A stretch of DNA of 64,000 nt. Source: Pseudomonas sp. S09G 359 (GTDB taxonomy: Bacteria > Pseudomonadota > Gammaproteobacteria > Pseudomonadales > Pseudomonadaceae). Location: NCBI RefSeq assembly GCF_002843605.1, contig NZ_CP025263.1, forward strand, positions 5,299,501 through 5,363,500, in the 5' to 3' direction. The position numbers were made by a program, and so were the translations under genes. Positions 43,056 through 52,635 of this stretch are shown piece by piece. Below the pieces are notes generated by a model, which worked only from the letters and a program-made list of their open reading frames with translations, was not told the DNA's origin and did no database searches. Positions within the stretch are counted from its first letter, which is position 1. Every line of letters starts with the position of its first letter.

Positions 43056-43088
43056 AAAAAAAAGCGGTACACCGACCAAGTGCACCGC
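43056..43088 (-). terminator. Rho-independent terminator of the zwf-pgl-eda operon
   Basis: On the minus strand, GCGGTGCAC-TTGGTCG-GTGTACCGC (one G-U pair) is followed by eight T (43056-43063 as A on plus). It lies 44 bp after the eda stop. Confidence 0.88.
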
Positions 43089-43131
43089 AAAAATGCCGTT
43101 AAGCACAGCAACAACGATTCGGTAAATCAGA

Positions 43132-43797
43132 TCAATCCAGCAGCGCCAGCGCCTGCGCAGTGACTTCCTGGATGCGGGCCCAGTCGCCGTTCTTGACCCA
43201 TTCCGGGTCGAGCATCCAGCTACCGCCCACGCACATTACGTTTTTCAACGCCATGTAGCTCTTGATGTTGGCCGGGCCAACGCCACCGGTCGGGCAGAAT
43301 TTCACTTCGCCGAACGGGCCGCCCAGGGCCTTGATGGCCGCCACGCCGCCGCTGACTTCCGCCGGGAACAGCTTGAAGCGGCGATAACCCAGGCCATAGC
43401 CTTCCATGATGCCCGAGGCATTGCTGATACCCGGCAGCAGCGGGATCGGGCTGTGCACCGAGGCTTCGAGCAGGTCGCGGGTAATGCCGGGGGTGACGAT
43501 AAACTGCGAGCCCGCCACTTCAGCAGCTTCGAGCATATGGCGATCGAGCACAGTGCCAGCACCCGTGCACAGTTCAGGGCGTTGCTCGCGCAGTACCTGA
43601 ATAGCCTTGAGGCCGAACTCGGAACGCAGGGTCACTTCCAATGCGGTCAAACCACCGGCTGCCAGGGCATCGGCCAGCGGCAGGATGTCCTGTTCGCGGG
43701 CGATGGTGATCACCGGCAGGATCCGCGCCTTGGCGCAGAGGCTGTCGATCAGGGCAACTTTATCCGCCATGGACACGGTCGGTTGAGGGCTTTTCAT
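43132..43797 (-). CDS. eda: KDPG aldolase (2-keto-3-deoxy-6-phosphogluconate aldolase)
   Basis: This 221-residue class I aldolase splits KDPG into pyruvate and glyceraldehyde 3-phosphate, the last step of the Entner-Doudoroff pathway. It has ALEVTLRSEFG (catalytic Glu), TPGITRDLLEA, RFKLFPAEVSGG with the Schiff-base Lys, and FCPTGGVGPANIKSYMAL. ATG 43797 gives the usual N terminus; an ATG at 43818 overlapping the pgl stop (ATGA) would add seven residues and allow coupling. Third gene of zwf-pgl-eda, with a terminator at 43056. Confidence 0.93.
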   Translation of the reverse strand: MKSPQPTVSMADKVALIDSLCAKARILPVITIAREQDILPLADALAAGGLTALEVTLRSEFGLKAIQVLREQRPELCTGAGTVLDRHMLEAAEVAGSQFIVTPGITRDLLEASVHSPIPLLPGISNASGIMEGYGLGYRRFKLFPAEVSGGVAAIKALGGPFGEVKFCPTGGVGPANIKSYMALKNVMCVGGSWMLDPEWVKNGDWARIQEVTAQALALLD

Positions 43798-43814
43798 AGC
43801 GGCTGATCCTTGGC

Positions 43815-44528
43815 TCATGGGCACCAGTAAATCTCTAATGTAGGTTGCAAAAACGCGCGAATCGGCATGGCAGCGACGTCGTCATTGGCCAGCGCGGCGC
43901 TCAAGGTGGTCAATTTCGAGCTGCCGGATATCGACAGCACGGTGTAGGTGGCCGTGGCCAGCAACGCGCGACTCATGGTCAGGCGCTGGTGTGGCACGGT
44001 CGGCGCCAGCATTGGCCAGCAACGGCGGGTACCGTCGGCCTGCAGGGCTTCGTTCAGGTTCGGGCTGTTGGGAAACAGCGACGCGGTGTGGCCGTCGTCG
44101 CCCATGCCGAGTACCAGCACATCAATGCCTGGCAGTTCGGCCAGCAGGCGATCAGCCTGCTCGGCAGCGTCTTCAAGGTTGGCGGCGGCGCTGTACAGGC
44201 TCAGGAACTTCGCCTTGGCCGCCGGCCCCTGCAACAGGTGCTGCTTGAGCAGGCCGGCATTGCTGTCGGCGTGTTCCACCGGCACCCAGCGCTCGTCGGC
44301 CAGGGTGATGGTGACCTTGGACCAGTCCAACCCCTGCTTGGCCAGGTGCTGGAAAAACGCCACGGGGCTGCGGCCACCGGACACTACCAGGGTCGCCTCG
44401 CCACGCGCACTGATGGCCGCGCGCAGTTGTTCCGCCACGTCCAGCGCCAGGCCTTCGGCCAGCAGCACCGGCGTGCGGTACTCATGGGCGGTGACGCCCT
44501 GAGGCAGTTTCAATTCAGATATCGCCAT
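43815..44528 (-). CDS. pgl: 6-phosphogluconolactonase
   Basis: This 237-residue SugE/DevB-type lactonase hydrolyses 6-phosphogluconolactone to 6-phosphogluconate. It has [38 protein letters not shown] near the N terminus and [22 protein letters not shown] centrally, both family signatures. GGAGGT upstream fixes ATG 44528, which overlaps zwf by 14 bp. It is co-transcribed with zwf and eda under HexR. Confidence 0.94.
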   Translation of the reverse strand: MAISELKLPQGVTAHEYRTPVLLAEGLALDVAEQLRAAISARGEATLVVSGGRSPVAFFQHLAKQGLDWSKVTITLADERWVPVEHADSNAGLLKQHLLQGPAAKAKFLSLYSAAANLEDAAEQADRLLAELPGIDVLVLGMGDDGHTASLFPNSPNLNEALQADGTRRCWPMLAPTVPHQRLTMSRALLATATYTVLSISGSSKLTTLSAALANDDVAAMPIRAFLQPTLEIYWCP

Positions 44529-45981
44529 ACCACGACCTCCCATCTCGCGTGATCAGTGCAATCGAGCTCATCGGCCCCCAGGACCCCGCCGCATACGGCT
44601 TGGGCGCATCACCGGATTTTTTCCACCCGGCGATCAACTGGTCACACCATTTCCACGCGGCTTCGATTTCATCTTTGCGAACAAACAGGTTCTGATTGCC
44701 GCGCATCACTTCCAGCAACAACCGCTCGTAGGCATCCGGGATGCGTGCGCTGCGGTAGGTGTCGGAAAAATTCAGTTGCAGTGGCCCGCTGCGCAGTTGC
44801 ATGCCCTTGTCCAGGCCCTGCTCCTTGGTCATCACGCGCAAGGAAATACCTTCGTCCGGCTGCAGGCGGATGATCAGTTTGTTACTGATCTGCAGGCGCT
44901 GCTCAGGGGCGAAGATGTAGTGGGACGGTTCCTTGAAGTGGATAACAATCTGCGACAGCTTTTGCGGCATGCGCTTGCCGGTACGCAGGTAGAACGGCAC
45001 GCCGGCCCAACGCCAGTTACGGATATCGGCACGCAGGGCGACGAAGGTCTCGGTGTCGCTCTGGGTGTTGGAATTCTCTTCTTCGAGGTAACCCGGCACC
45101 GCTTTGCCCGCGCTGTAGCCGGCGATGTACTGGCCGCGCACCACTTGGGTGGTCAGGCCGTCCGGGCTGATGGGCGCCAGGGCCTTGAGCACTTTTACCT
45201 TCTCATCGCGGATGCTGTCGGCCGACAGGTCGGCGGGCGGGTCCATGGCGATCAGGCAAAGCAGTTGCAGCAGGTGGTTCTGGATCATGTCCCGCAGTTG
45301 GCCGGCCTTGTCGAAGTAACCCCAGCGGCCTTCGATACCGACTTGCTCGGCCACGGTGATTTCCACGTGGGAGATGTAGTTCTGGTTCCACTGGGTTTCG
45401 AACAGGCTGTTGGCGAAACGCAGCGCGATCAGGTTCTGGACCGTTTCTTTGCCCAGGTAGTGGTCGATACGGTAGGTGCGGTTTTCCGGGAAAAACTGCG
45501 CCACGGCGTCGTTGACCTTGCGCGAGGATTCCAGGTCCGAGCCAATGGGTTTTTCCAGGACCACGCGGGTATTTTCCGCCAGGCCGACCTTGGACAGGTT
45601 CTCGCAGATGGCGCCATACACCGCCGCCGGCGTGGCGAAGTAGGCGATCAGGCGTTGTTCGGTGCCGGCGATTTCCGCCAGGGCCACGTAGTCGTCGGCC
45701 TTCATGAAGTCGACGTGCACATAGGTCAGGCGCGCCAGGAAACGCTGGGCGATAGCTTCGTCCAGTTCCTTGCCGACGTATTTACGCAATTCTTTTTCGA
45801 TATGGGCCAGGTGCTGCTGCTCGGAACCGGCTTCACGGGCCAGGGCCAGGATGCGCGTATCGTCGTGCAGCAGGCCGGCACCATCGAGTTGATAGAGGGC
45901 AGGAAATAACTTGCGCAGCGCCAGATCACCCACGGCGCCAAACAGGGCAAAGGTGCAGGGTTCTACGGTTATCGAAGGCAT
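44515..45981 (-). CDS. zwf: Glucose-6-phosphate 1-dehydrogenase
   Basis: This 488-residue enzyme oxidises glucose 6-phosphate to 6-phosphogluconolactone with NADP. It has the N-terminal cofactor fingerprint [17 protein letters not shown] (Gly-Ala variant), [13 protein letters not shown] and the active-site signature [13 protein letters not shown], then [10 protein letters not shown]. It is the first gene of zwf-pgl-eda, divergent from hexR across a 210-bp region containing the HexR-like site at 46047. Pseudomonas carries several zwf copies; this is the HexR-linked one. Confidence 0.95.
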   Translation of the reverse strand: MPSITVEPCTFALFGAVGDLALRKLFPALYQLDGAGLLHDDTRILALAREAGSEQQHLAHIEKELRKYVGKELDEAIAQRFLARLTYVHVDFMKADDYVALAEIAGTEQRLIAYFATPAAVYGAICENLSKVGLAENTRVVLEKPIGSDLESSRKVNDAVAQFFPENRTYRIDHYLGKETVQNLIALRFANSLFETQWNQNYISHVEITVAEQVGIEGRWGYFDKAGQLRDMIQNHLLQLLCLIAMDPPADLSADSIRDEKVKVLKALAPISPDGLTTQVVRGQYIAGYSAGKAVPGYLEEENSNTQSDTETFVALRADIRNWRWAGVPFYLRTGKRMPQKLSQIVIHFKEPSHYIFAPEQRLQISNKLIIRLQPDEGISLRVMTKEQGLDKGMQLRSGPLQLNFSDTYRSARIPDAYERLLLEVMRGNQNLFVRKDEIEAAWKWCDQLIAGWKKSGDAPKPYAAGSWGPMSSIALITRDGRSWYGDI

Positions 45982-46046
45982 GATGTTTGTTCTTTTATCA
46001 AGTTAAGCTACAAATACCTTTTTTCAAGGCATCACTCAAGGAAAAA

Positions 46047-46063
46047 TGTAGTAATAACCACAA
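46047..46063. promoter_or_regulatory. HexR operator candidate between zwf and hexR
   Basis: TGTAGTAATAACCACAA is an imperfect palindrome that begins with TGTAGTAA and ends with ACAA. It resembles published HexR sites (TTGT...ACAA in P. putida, TGTARTAAAATTACA-like in other gammaproteobacteria). It lies 66 bp before zwf and 129 bp before hexR, so it could serve both. By-eye match only. Confidence 0.65.
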
Positions 46064-46191
46064 CATTTTCCCGAAATACGCATTCCGAGTGGTGGTGTTC
46101 AGCTACCCTCAGTAGGATAGGCCACCGCGAAAAGCCACTCGTCGATTGGTTACCGCCCTTTATTTGCATCGTCGCCCGAAGGAAAGACTGA

Positions 46192-47061
46192 ATGGACCGC
46201 GTGCGAAATCTTCTGGAACAGATCCGGAACCGCCTCGAAGAATTGAACAAGGCCGAGCGTAAAGTCGCTGAAGTCATCCTGCTCAACCCGCAGCAGGCCA
46301 CACGCTTCTCGATCGCCGCCCTCGCCCAGGCCGCCTCGGTCAGCGAACCGACGGTCAACCGCTTCTGCCGCTCGTTCGGCGTCAGTGGTTACCCTGAACT
46401 TAAATTGCAGCTGGCGCAAAGTTTGGCCAGTGGCGCCGCGTACGTCAGCCGGGCGGTGGAAGCCGATGATAACCCCGAGGCGTACACGCAGAAGATCTTT
46501 GGCAGCGCCATTGCCTCCCTGGACAGCGCCTGCCAGGCCCTGGACCCGGCCCTGATCAGCAAAGCCGTGGACCTGTTGATCCAGGCACGGCAGATCCACT
46601 TCTTCGGCCTGGGTGCTTCGGCGCCGGTGGCCATGGATGCGCTGCACAAGTTTTTCCGCTTCAACCTGGCGGTCACCGCCCACGCCGACGTGCTGATGCA
46701 ACGCATGATCGCGTCGGTGGCGCATACGGGCGAGCTGTTTGTGATCATTTCCTACACCGGGCGTACCCGCGAACTGGTGGAAGTGGCGCGTATTGCCCGG
46801 GAAAACGGTGCATCGGTGCTGGGCGTAACGGCCGAGAACTCACCGCTGGCCAAGGCCAGTACGGTGAGCCTGAATATTCCGCTGCCGGAAGACACCGACA
46901 TCTATATGCCGATGACGTCGCGGATCATTCAGTTGACGGTGTTGGATGTGCTGGCTACTGGCATGACCTTGCGCCGTGGGGTGGATTTCCAGCCGCATTT
47001 GCGCAAGATCAAAGAGAGCTTGAATGACAGCCGGTATCCGGTGGGGGATGAGTTTAACTAA
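46192..47061 (+). CDS. hexR: HexR, RpiR-family repressor of glucose catabolism
   Basis: This 289-residue regulator has an N-terminal RpiR HTH domain ([54 protein letters not shown]) and a C-terminal SIS sugar-phosphate domain ([52 protein letters not shown]). In Pseudomonas it represses zwf-pgl-eda, edd and gap and is released by KDPG. It is divergent from zwf. The context makes the name secure. Confidence 0.95.
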   Translation: MDRVRNLLEQIRNRLEELNKAERKVAEVILLNPQQATRFSIAALAQAASVSEPTVNRFCRSFGVSGYPELKLQLAQSLASGAAYVSRAVEADDNPEAYTQKIFGSAIASLDSACQALDPALISKAVDLLIQARQIHFFGLGASAPVAMDALHKFFRFNLAVTAHADVLMQRMIASVAHTGELFVIISYTGRTRELVEVARIARENGASVLGVTAENSPLAKASTVSLNIPLPEDTDIYMPMTSRIIQLTVLDVLATGMTLRRGVDFQPHLRKIKESLNDSRYPVGDEFN

Positions 47062-47086
47062 GCCAGGTTGTGTGTTGGCTTTACTG

Positions 47087-47177
47087 GCCCTATCGGGGGC
47101 AAGTCGAATCGTCGCACCGCCCCTCCCACATTCGACCGTATTTCAAATGTGGGAGGGGGCTTGCCCCCGATAGGGCC
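47087..47177. repeat. Class A REPs in outward (inverse) arrangement
   Basis: GGCCCTATCGGGGGCAAG at 47087 and CTTGCCCCCGATAGGGCC ending at 47177 are inverted, but the CTCCCACA and TGTGGGAG ends face the centre instead of the outside, with TTCGACCGTATTTCAAA between. The left copy carries the GTCGAATCGTCGCACCGCC insertion. This is the reverse of the normal REPIN order. It lies between convergent hexR and the mutarotase gene. Confidence 0.88.
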
Positions 47178-47190
47178 CTCAGCCCCACCA

Positions 47191-48036
47191 CTAAACCCCA
47201 GCCCGCGCCTGCAAACTCAAATGCGCCCTCTCCCCCGGCGCCAAACTCGCCCCCGCCATCGCCGACTCCACGCACACAAACCCCGACGCCTCGTTGAAGC
47301 TCACCCCCAGCAGCGGCCGGCTGCCCGGGTGCCACACCACGGTGTCGGCGCTGTCGCCGGTGTCGATGCACAGTTCGCGCTGCCAGGCGTGATCCTTGAG
47401 GTGCAACTCGCCCTCATGCTGGAACACCCGCTGGCACCCACCATCCACCCGTAGCTCACCTTCCTGCTGGCAGGCTTGGCGACTGAGCTGGTCATAACCC
47501 TGCGCACCTTCGAGCCCAGACAGCGCTATCTCGTCGACGTGACCAATACGCCAGTAGGCGTGCAAAGCATGGCTCAACTGGCACGGCAGCTCGTCCTGAT
47601 GCTCGGTGCTCAGGCGCAGTTCCAGGGTTTCACCCAAGTGCGCGTGCAGGTCGACCTGCCAGTCGCACAATTGCAATTGCCAATGCAGGCGCACGCCGTC
47701 GTCGTCGGTGCTGCTGTCGATCAGCTTCCAATCGATCAACCGCGCCCAGCCATGGGACGGCCACGCATTCTCGCTCGGATGGCGGCCATACCAAGGCCAG
47801 CACACCGGCACGCCGCCACGGATGGCGCCGACTTGCGGCCACTTGGCCGCGCACCACAACCAGGGTTTCTGGCCACGCGGCTGAAAATGCAGCAGTTGCG
47901 CGCCCTGGCGGCTGAACACCGCCTGGCACAGCGGATGGTCGATCACCAACACATCGCGCATCTGAAAGCGTTCCCAGGCGAACACCGGTTGCTCGCGCAG
48001 GGATTTGAAAAAGCGTTGCAGCGGATGCTCATGCAT
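47191..48036 (-). CDS. D-hexose-6-phosphate mutarotase (YeaD-like)
   Basis: This 281-residue aldose-1-epimerase-fold enzyme has VIDHPLCQAVFSRQGAQLLHFQPRGQKPWLWC, GAIRGGVPVCWPWYGRHPSENAWPSHGWAR (family signature with His), SHALHAYWRIGHVDEIALSGLEGAQGYDQ and DTVVWHPGSRPLLGVSFNEASGFVCVESAM. It interconverts anomers of glucose 6-phosphate-type sugars. ATG 48036 has AGGA upstream; a longer frame reads into the REPIN. It lies between hexR and oprB, the normal place in the Pseudomonas glucose locus. Confidence 0.9.
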   Translation of the reverse strand: MHEHPLQRFFKSLREQPVFAWERFQMRDVLVIDHPLCQAVFSRQGAQLLHFQPRGQKPWLWCAAKWPQVGAIRGGVPVCWPWYGRHPSENAWPSHGWARLIDWKLIDSSTDDDGVRLHWQLQLCDWQVDLHAHLGETLELRLSTEHQDELPCQLSHALHAYWRIGHVDEIALSGLEGAQGYDQLSRQACQQEGELRVDGGCQRVFQHEGELHLKDHAWQRELCIDTGDSADTVVWHPGSRPLLGVSFNEASGFVCVESAMAGASLAPGERAHLSLQARAGV

Positions 48037-48059
48037 GTGCCACGGTCCTGAAGGTCTTT

Positions 48060-48144
48060 GTAGGCGCTGGCTTGCCTGCGATGCAGGCAACTCGGTGCTT
48101 CAGATAAACCAAGGTGATGCCATCGCAGGCAAGCCGACTCCCAC
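48060..48144. repeat. Class B REPIN, diverged left end
   Basis: GTAGGCGCTGGCTTGCCTGC at 48060 (two changes from GTGGGAGCTGGCTTGCCTGC) is inverted against GCAGGCAAGCCGACTCCCAC ending at 48144. It lies immediately before the oprB terminator. Confidence 0.88.
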
Positions 48145-48146
48145 AC

Positions 48147-48176
48147 AAAAAAAAGCGGATAGCCATGGCTACCCGC
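48147..48176 (-). terminator. Rho-independent terminator of oprB
   Basis: On the minus strand the stem GCGGGTAGCC-AT-GGCTATCCGC is followed by eight T. It ends the oprB transcript 39 bp after its stop codon. Confidence 0.9.
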
Positions 48177-48214
48177 AAAATGCGCACAGAGAGAAGGAGC
48201 TTATCGCAACAGCG

Positions 48215-49561
48215 TTAGAACGTAGACTGGATTTTCAAACCGGCTACGAATGCGTTGTCGACTTTATCCACGCCACCCGGCTGGACAACGTACTGCAGGT
48301 TCGGACGCACGGTCAGCCAGTTGGTCACCTTGATGCCGTAGTTGAGTTCGACGTTGTACTCGGTCTCGCGAATCGGCGTGTACAGCGGGTTGTCGTAGTC
48401 GTTCACGCCATTGGAGGCGTTGAGCAACTCGGCGTTTTTCTTCACGTCATCGTTGACGTGCAGACGCGCCACACCAATCCCGATGTCGTCTTTTGGACGC
48501 GCGTCGAATGGGCCTTTGTAAACCAGCATGAGCGACTGATAGTTGTCGACCAGGTTGGTTTCCTTATCGTGGAAGGTAGCGTTGGCGGCGATGTTCAGGC
48601 CGCGCGACGAGTCGCCGTTGTGGCTGGTGAGTTGCTGTTGCGCAACGAACCAGTAGCCTTTCTTGCTGCTGCGGGTACGGTAGTCAGCGCGGGTGGTGGC
48701 AGCGTCGTTGCCGTTCACGTCTTCACGTACGTCGGCCGCATCGGCGGCGCTTTTGTAGTAACCCACACGGTATTCGCCTGGCAGGCTATTGACCTTCGGC
48801 GACCAGACCAACTCCACCGGAATCACGGTGCCCTTGGTGCCGCTGCCGCTGAGCTTGAAGCCATTACCGTGCTCAAGCTGCGATGGGTTCTGGTTGTAGG
48901 CACCGATCTGCGCGTACAACTCAGGCGTGATGTTGTACTTCACGCGGATAGCGGCCTGGCTGACGGGCCAGTTGTACCAGGTGTTTACATAGTTACCCAC
49001 TTGCGAGCCGCAGAACGACAGGTTCTGGAAGTCGCATGGGAAGGTGTTGAAGTCTTCGCCTTCGCCGAAGTAACCGAGCTTCACGTCCAACTTGTTGTCG
49101 AACATCTGGTGCTGGATCCAGAACTGGGTCAGACGCACCATGTGGCCACGGCCGTAGACTTCCATGGACGAACTCAGGGTGCCGGCACGCGGGTCACCGA
49201 TACGGTCGTTGGAGATGTTCTGGCCATTACGGTTGGTCAGTTGGATCTTGGCCTGGGTGTTATCCCAGCCCCACAGCTTTTGCAGGTCGAGTGCTACGCC
49301 CAACCCAAACTGGTCGGAGTAACGGCCGGTTTTGTCGTCGTTATAGCCGCCATGCAGGTTGGCGCCCATTTCCCCGACGTAGTCAGCCTTGATGTCGATA
49401 CCTTGCTCGATCAGCTTGGTACGCTCGCCACCCCAATCGCCAGTCATCCACTTGGAGCTGGAGCTGAATGCATCGTCTGCCATCGCATTGGCGGACAATA
49501 CCAGGGCTGCTGCTGCTGACAGTTGGCAGATCAGCCGAGTGTTGTTGTGTTGCTTTTTCAT
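48215..49561 (-). CDS. oprB: Carbohydrate-selective porin OprB
   Basis: This 448-residue outer-membrane porin has a signal peptide (to ANAMADDAF). The OprB pattern follows: SKWMTGDWGGERTKLIEQGIDIKADYVGEMGANLHGG, FGLGVALDLQKLWGWDNTQAKIQLTNRNGQNI, then alternating barrel strands. The end is VTNWLTVRPNLQYVVQPGGVDKVDNAFVAGLKIQSTF with a C-terminal Phe. It admits glucose across the outer membrane, feeding GtsA. It has its own terminator at 48147 and an 85-bp AT-rich leader before the ABC-transporter gene. Confidence 0.94.
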   Translation of the reverse strand: MKKQHNNTRLICQLSAAAALVLSANAMADDAFSSSSKWMTGDWGGERTKLIEQGIDIKADYVGEMGANLHGGYNDDKTGRYSDQFGLGVALDLQKLWGWDNTQAKIQLTNRNGQNISNDRIGDPRAGTLSSSMEVYGRGHMVRLTQFWIQHQMFDNKLDVKLGYFGEGEDFNTFPCDFQNLSFCGSQVGNYVNTWYNWPVSQAAIRVKYNITPELYAQIGAYNQNPSQLEHGNGFKLSGSGTKGTVIPVELVWSPKVNSLPGEYRVGYYKSAADAADVREDVNGNDAATTRADYRTRSSKKGYWFVAQQQLTSHNGDSSRGLNIAANATFHDKETNLVDNYQSLMLVYKGPFDARPKDDIGIGVARLHVNDDVKKNAELLNASNGVNDYDNPLYTPIRETEYNVELNYGIKVTNWLTVRPNLQYVVQPGGVDKVDNAFVAGLKIQSTF

Positions 49562-49646
49562 CCCTACATCCTCGTCTTTATTGTTATTAAACTGTTTTTA
49601 TTTAACGCGGTTTACTTTTTTTATCTAAAACAACAACTTATCTGCT

Positions 49647-50807
49647 TCAGCGGCCTTTGAATTGGGCCACGTTATCGGCATGCCCTTGTGATGGCAGTGA
49701 AGCAGCAGTGCCCAAGCGCTCGCCGGTTTTGGCGTCGAACAGCAATACCTTGGCTGGATCAAATTGCAGGGTCAGGGTCTCGCCCACTTGCGGCGCAACG
49801 TCGGGCGCCAAGCGGCAGCAAACCTTGGTGTCATTGAGCTGCACAAACACCAGGGTGTCCGGGCCGGTCGGCTCGGTGACTTGCACCTCGGCACGAATGC
49901 TCGATGCACTGTCGCCCTCGCCCGTCGCCAACATGATCTGCTCCGGGCGCAGGCCCAGGATCACGTCGCGGTCTTCGAGGCCTGCGTCGCTCACGTTCAG
50001 CGCCAGCTCACAACGGGCCTGGCCGCTGTCGAGCAAGGCGACCAGGCGGCCGTCCTTGCGCTGCAGGCGCAAAGGCACGAAGTTCATTGGAGGTGAACCG
50101 ATAAAGCTTGCCACAAACTGGTTGGCCGGGTTGTTATAAATTTCCTTCGGCGTACCGAATTGCTGGATGATGCCGTCCTTCATCACCGCCACTTTGTCGC
50201 CCAGGGTCATTGCTTCGATCTGGTCGTGGGTTACATAAACCGTGGTGGTCTTGAGGCGCTGGTGCATCAGTTTCATTTCGGTGCGCATCTCGACGCGCAG
50301 CTTGGCGTCGAGGTTGGACAGCGGTTCGTCGAACAGGTAGATCTTCGGCCGACGCGCCAAGGCACGGCCCATGGCCACACGCTGCTGCTGGCCGCCGGAC
50401 AGTTGGCCCGGCTTGCGGTTAAGCAGGTGCTCGATCTGCAGCAGCTTGGCTACGCGCGCCACTTCGGCGTCGATGTCGGCTTGGGGCATCTTGCGGATTT
50501 TCAGGCCGAACTCGATGTTCTCGCGCACGCTCATGGTCGGGTACAGCGCGTAGGACTGGAACACCATGGCGATGTCGCGATCCTTGGGGCTCATGCCGCT
50601 CACGTCCTGGTCGCCGATCATGATCGCGCCGCCGGTGATGGTTTCCAGGCCGGCGATGCAGTTCATCAACGTCGATTTACCGCAACCCGAAGGCCCTACC
50701 AGGATCAGGAATTCGCCTTCCTTGATCGACAGCTCGATGTTCTTCAAGGTGTCGGGCAGGCCGGCACCATAAGTCTTGTTTACATTGCGAAGTTCAAGCG
50801 TAGCCAT
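49647..50807 (-). CDS. gtsD: Sugar ABC-transporter ATPase (MalK/UgpC type)
   Basis: This 386-residue ATPase has Walker [10 protein letters not shown] (~39-47), Q-loop [10 protein letters not shown], signature [15 protein letters not shown], Walker [15 protein letters not shown], and a C-terminal OB/TOBE regulatory domain of ~150 residues. It drives glucose import with GtsB and GtsC. It begins 2 bp after the gtsC stop. The name follows the gtsABCD order of Pseudomonas. Confidence 0.93.
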   Translation of the reverse strand: MATLELRNVNKTYGAGLPDTLKNIELSIKEGEFLILVGPSGCGKSTLMNCIAGLETITGGAIMIGDQDVSGMSPKDRDIAMVFQSYALYPTMSVRENIEFGLKIRKMPQADIDAEVARVAKLLQIEHLLNRKPGQLSGGQQQRVAMGRALARRPKIYLFDEPLSNLDAKLRVEMRTEMKLMHQRLKTTTVYVTHDQIEAMTLGDKVAVMKDGIIQQFGTPKEIYNNPANQFVASFIGSPPMNFVPLRLQRKDGRLVALLDSGQARCELALNVSDAGLEDRDVILGLRPEQIMLATGEGDSASSIRAEVQVTEPTGPDTLVFVQLNDTKVCCRLAPDVAPQVGETLTLQFDPAKVLLFDAKTGERLGTAASLPSQGHADNVAQFKGR

Positions 50808-50809
50808 GA

Positions 50810-51655
50810 TTACCCCTTGACCGCGCCGGCCGTGAGGCCGCGCACGAAATACTTGCCTGCGATCACATAGACCAGCAGGGTCGGCAGCCCGGCGATCATC
50901 GCCGCCGCCATATCCACGTTATATTCCTTGGCCCCGGTGCTGGTGTTGACCAGGTTGTTCAGCGCCACCGTGATGGGCTGCGAGTCGCCACTGGAGAACA
51001 CCACACCGAACAGGAAGTCGTTCCAGATCTGGGTGAACTGCCAGATCAGGCAGACCATGATGATCGGCGTCGACATCGGCAGAATGATCTGACGGAAGAT
51101 GGTGAAGAAACCCGCACCATCCAGGCGTGCCGCCTTGATCAGCGCATCCGGAATGCTCACGTAGTAGTTACGGAAAAACAGCGTGGTAAAGGCCAGCCCG
51201 TAGACCACGTGCACAAACACCAGGCCGGTGGTGGTACTGGCCAGGCCCATTTTGCCGAGGGTGAACGACGCCGGCAGCAACACGGTCTGGAACGGCAGGA
51301 AGCAGCCGAACAGCAGCAAGCCGAAGAACAGTTGCGAGCCTTTGAAGCGCCAGAACGACAGCACATAGCCGTTCAATGCACCAATGGCGGTGGAGATCAG
51401 CACAGCAGGAACGGTGATCTTGATCGAGTTCCAGAAGTAGCCGTCCACGGTGGCCCAGGCCTTGACCCAGCCGATGCCGGTAACCACGGTCGGCCAGCTC
51501 AGCAGGTTGCCGGTGCCGATGTCTTCTGGGGTCTTGAAGCTGGTGAGCAACATCACCACCAGCGGCACCAGGTACAGCAGCACGGCGAGGATCAGCACCG
51601 CGTAGATCGCGATGCGGCTCAGGCTGATGGCCGGTTTGTTAGCGAGACTAGTCAT
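50810..51655 (-). CDS. gtsC: Glucose ABC-transporter permease (MalG-like)
   Basis: This 281-residue inner-membrane permease has six helices. It opens SLSRIAIYAVLILAVLLYLVPLVVMLLTSFKTPEDI, typical for the second CUT1 permease. The EAA-like loop AARLDGAGFFTIFRQIILPMSTPIIM contacts the ATPase. It overlaps gtsB by 8 bp, and gtsD follows after 2 bp. Confidence 0.93.
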   Translation of the reverse strand: MTSLANKPAISLSRIAIYAVLILAVLLYLVPLVVMLLTSFKTPEDIGTGNLLSWPTVVTGIGWVKAWATVDGYFWNSIKITVPAVLISTAIGALNGYVLSFWRFKGSQLFFGLLLFGCFLPFQTVLLPASFTLGKMGLASTTTGLVFVHVVYGLAFTTLFFRNYYVSIPDALIKAARLDGAGFFTIFRQIILPMSTPIIMVCLIWQFTQIWNDFLFGVVFSSGDSQPITVALNNLVNTSTGAKEYNVDMAAAMIAGLPTLLVYVIAGKYFVRGLTAGAVKG

Positions 51656-52556
51656 TACGCTTGGTCCTCAGCTCGGAGTAGAGGTAAGGCACGATGATCG
51701 CGAGGATCGCACCGAGCATCAGGATTGCACTGGCCGAGCCCATGCCCATCTGGCCACGACTGAAGGTGAACGAGTACATGAACATCGCTGGCAGGTCGGA
51801 CGAGTAGCCCGGGCCGCCGGCGGTCATCGCCGCGACCAGGTCGAAGCTCTTGATCGCAATGTGCGCCAGGATCATCACCGCACTGAAGAACACCGGGCGC
51901 AGGCTTGGCAGCACCACGCTCCAGTAGATGCGCGGCAGGCTCGCGCCGTCGATCTGCGCCGCACGCACGATCGATTGATCAACCCCACGCAGGCCGGCAA
52001 GGAACATCGCCATGATGAAACCCGAGGCTTGCCACACGGCGGCAATCACCAGGCAGTACACCACGCGGTCCGGGTCGATCAGCCAGTCCAGGCGGAAGCC
52101 TTCCCAGCCCCAGTCACGCAGGAGTTTGTCCAGGCCCATGCCCGGGTTGAGCAGCCATTTCCAGGCGGTACCGGTGACGATCATCGAGAGCGCCATCGGG
52201 TACAGGTAAATGGTGCGGATAAAACCTTCGCGGCGGATTTTCTGGTCGAGGAAGATCGCCAGGGTCACGCCGATAACCAGGGTGATGCCGATAAACATCC
52301 CGCCGAAAAGTGCCAGGTTCTTGCTCGCTACCCACCAGCGGTCGTTGTCAAACAACCGCGCGTATTGCGCAAGGCCCGCCCATTTGTAGCTCGGCAGGAA
52401 CGTAGAGGTCGTGAACGAGAGTACAAACGTCCACAGGATGTAGCCGTAGAAGCCCACCAACACGATGAACATGCTGGGCGCCAGCACCAGTTTGGGTAGC
52501 CAGCGCTGCAGTGCATCGAACGGCGAGGCTTTGCTGAACACAGCAACAGAACTCAT
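51648..52556 (-). CDS. gtsB: Glucose ABC-transporter permease (MalF-like)
   Basis: This 302-residue CUT1 permease begins MSSVAVFSKASPFDALQRWLPKLVLAPSMFIVLVGFYGYILWTF. The EAA loop is AAQIDGASLPRIYWSVVLPSLRPVFF. A TTG four codons upstream is an alternative start; I prefer ATG 52556. A strong hairpin at 52596 separates it from gtsA. It works with gtsC and gtsD to move glucose across the inner membrane. Confidence 0.92.
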   Translation of the reverse strand: MSSVAVFSKASPFDALQRWLPKLVLAPSMFIVLVGFYGYILWTFVLSFTTSTFLPSYKWAGLAQYARLFDNDRWWVASKNLALFGGMFIGITLVIGVTLAIFLDQKIRREGFIRTIYLYPMALSMIVTGTAWKWLLNPGMGLDKLLRDWGWEGFRLDWLIDPDRVVYCLVIAAVWQASGFIMAMFLAGLRGVDQSIVRAAQIDGASLPRIYWSVVLPSLRPVFFSAVMILAHIAIKSFDLVAAMTAGGPGYSSDLPAMFMYSFTFSRGQMGMGSASAILMLGAILAIIVPYLYSELRTKRND

Positions 52557-52595
52557 GGGGAAATCCAATACAAGGAAAAGGACTACAGGAACAAG

Positions 52596-52628
52596 CCTTG
52601 TGAGGGGTCAGGGGTCCCCCTCACAAGG
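52596..52628 (-). terminator. Intercistronic hairpin between gtsA and gtsB (partial terminator or mRNA stabiliser)
   Basis: CCTTGTGAGGGG and CCCCTCACAAGG form a perfect 12-bp stem with a 9-base loop, 7 bp after the gtsA stop. No T-run follows, so it more likely protects the gtsA 3' end from decay, giving an excess of binding protein over membrane parts, as in malE-malF. Confidence 0.8.
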
Positions 52629-52635
52629 TCAACCA

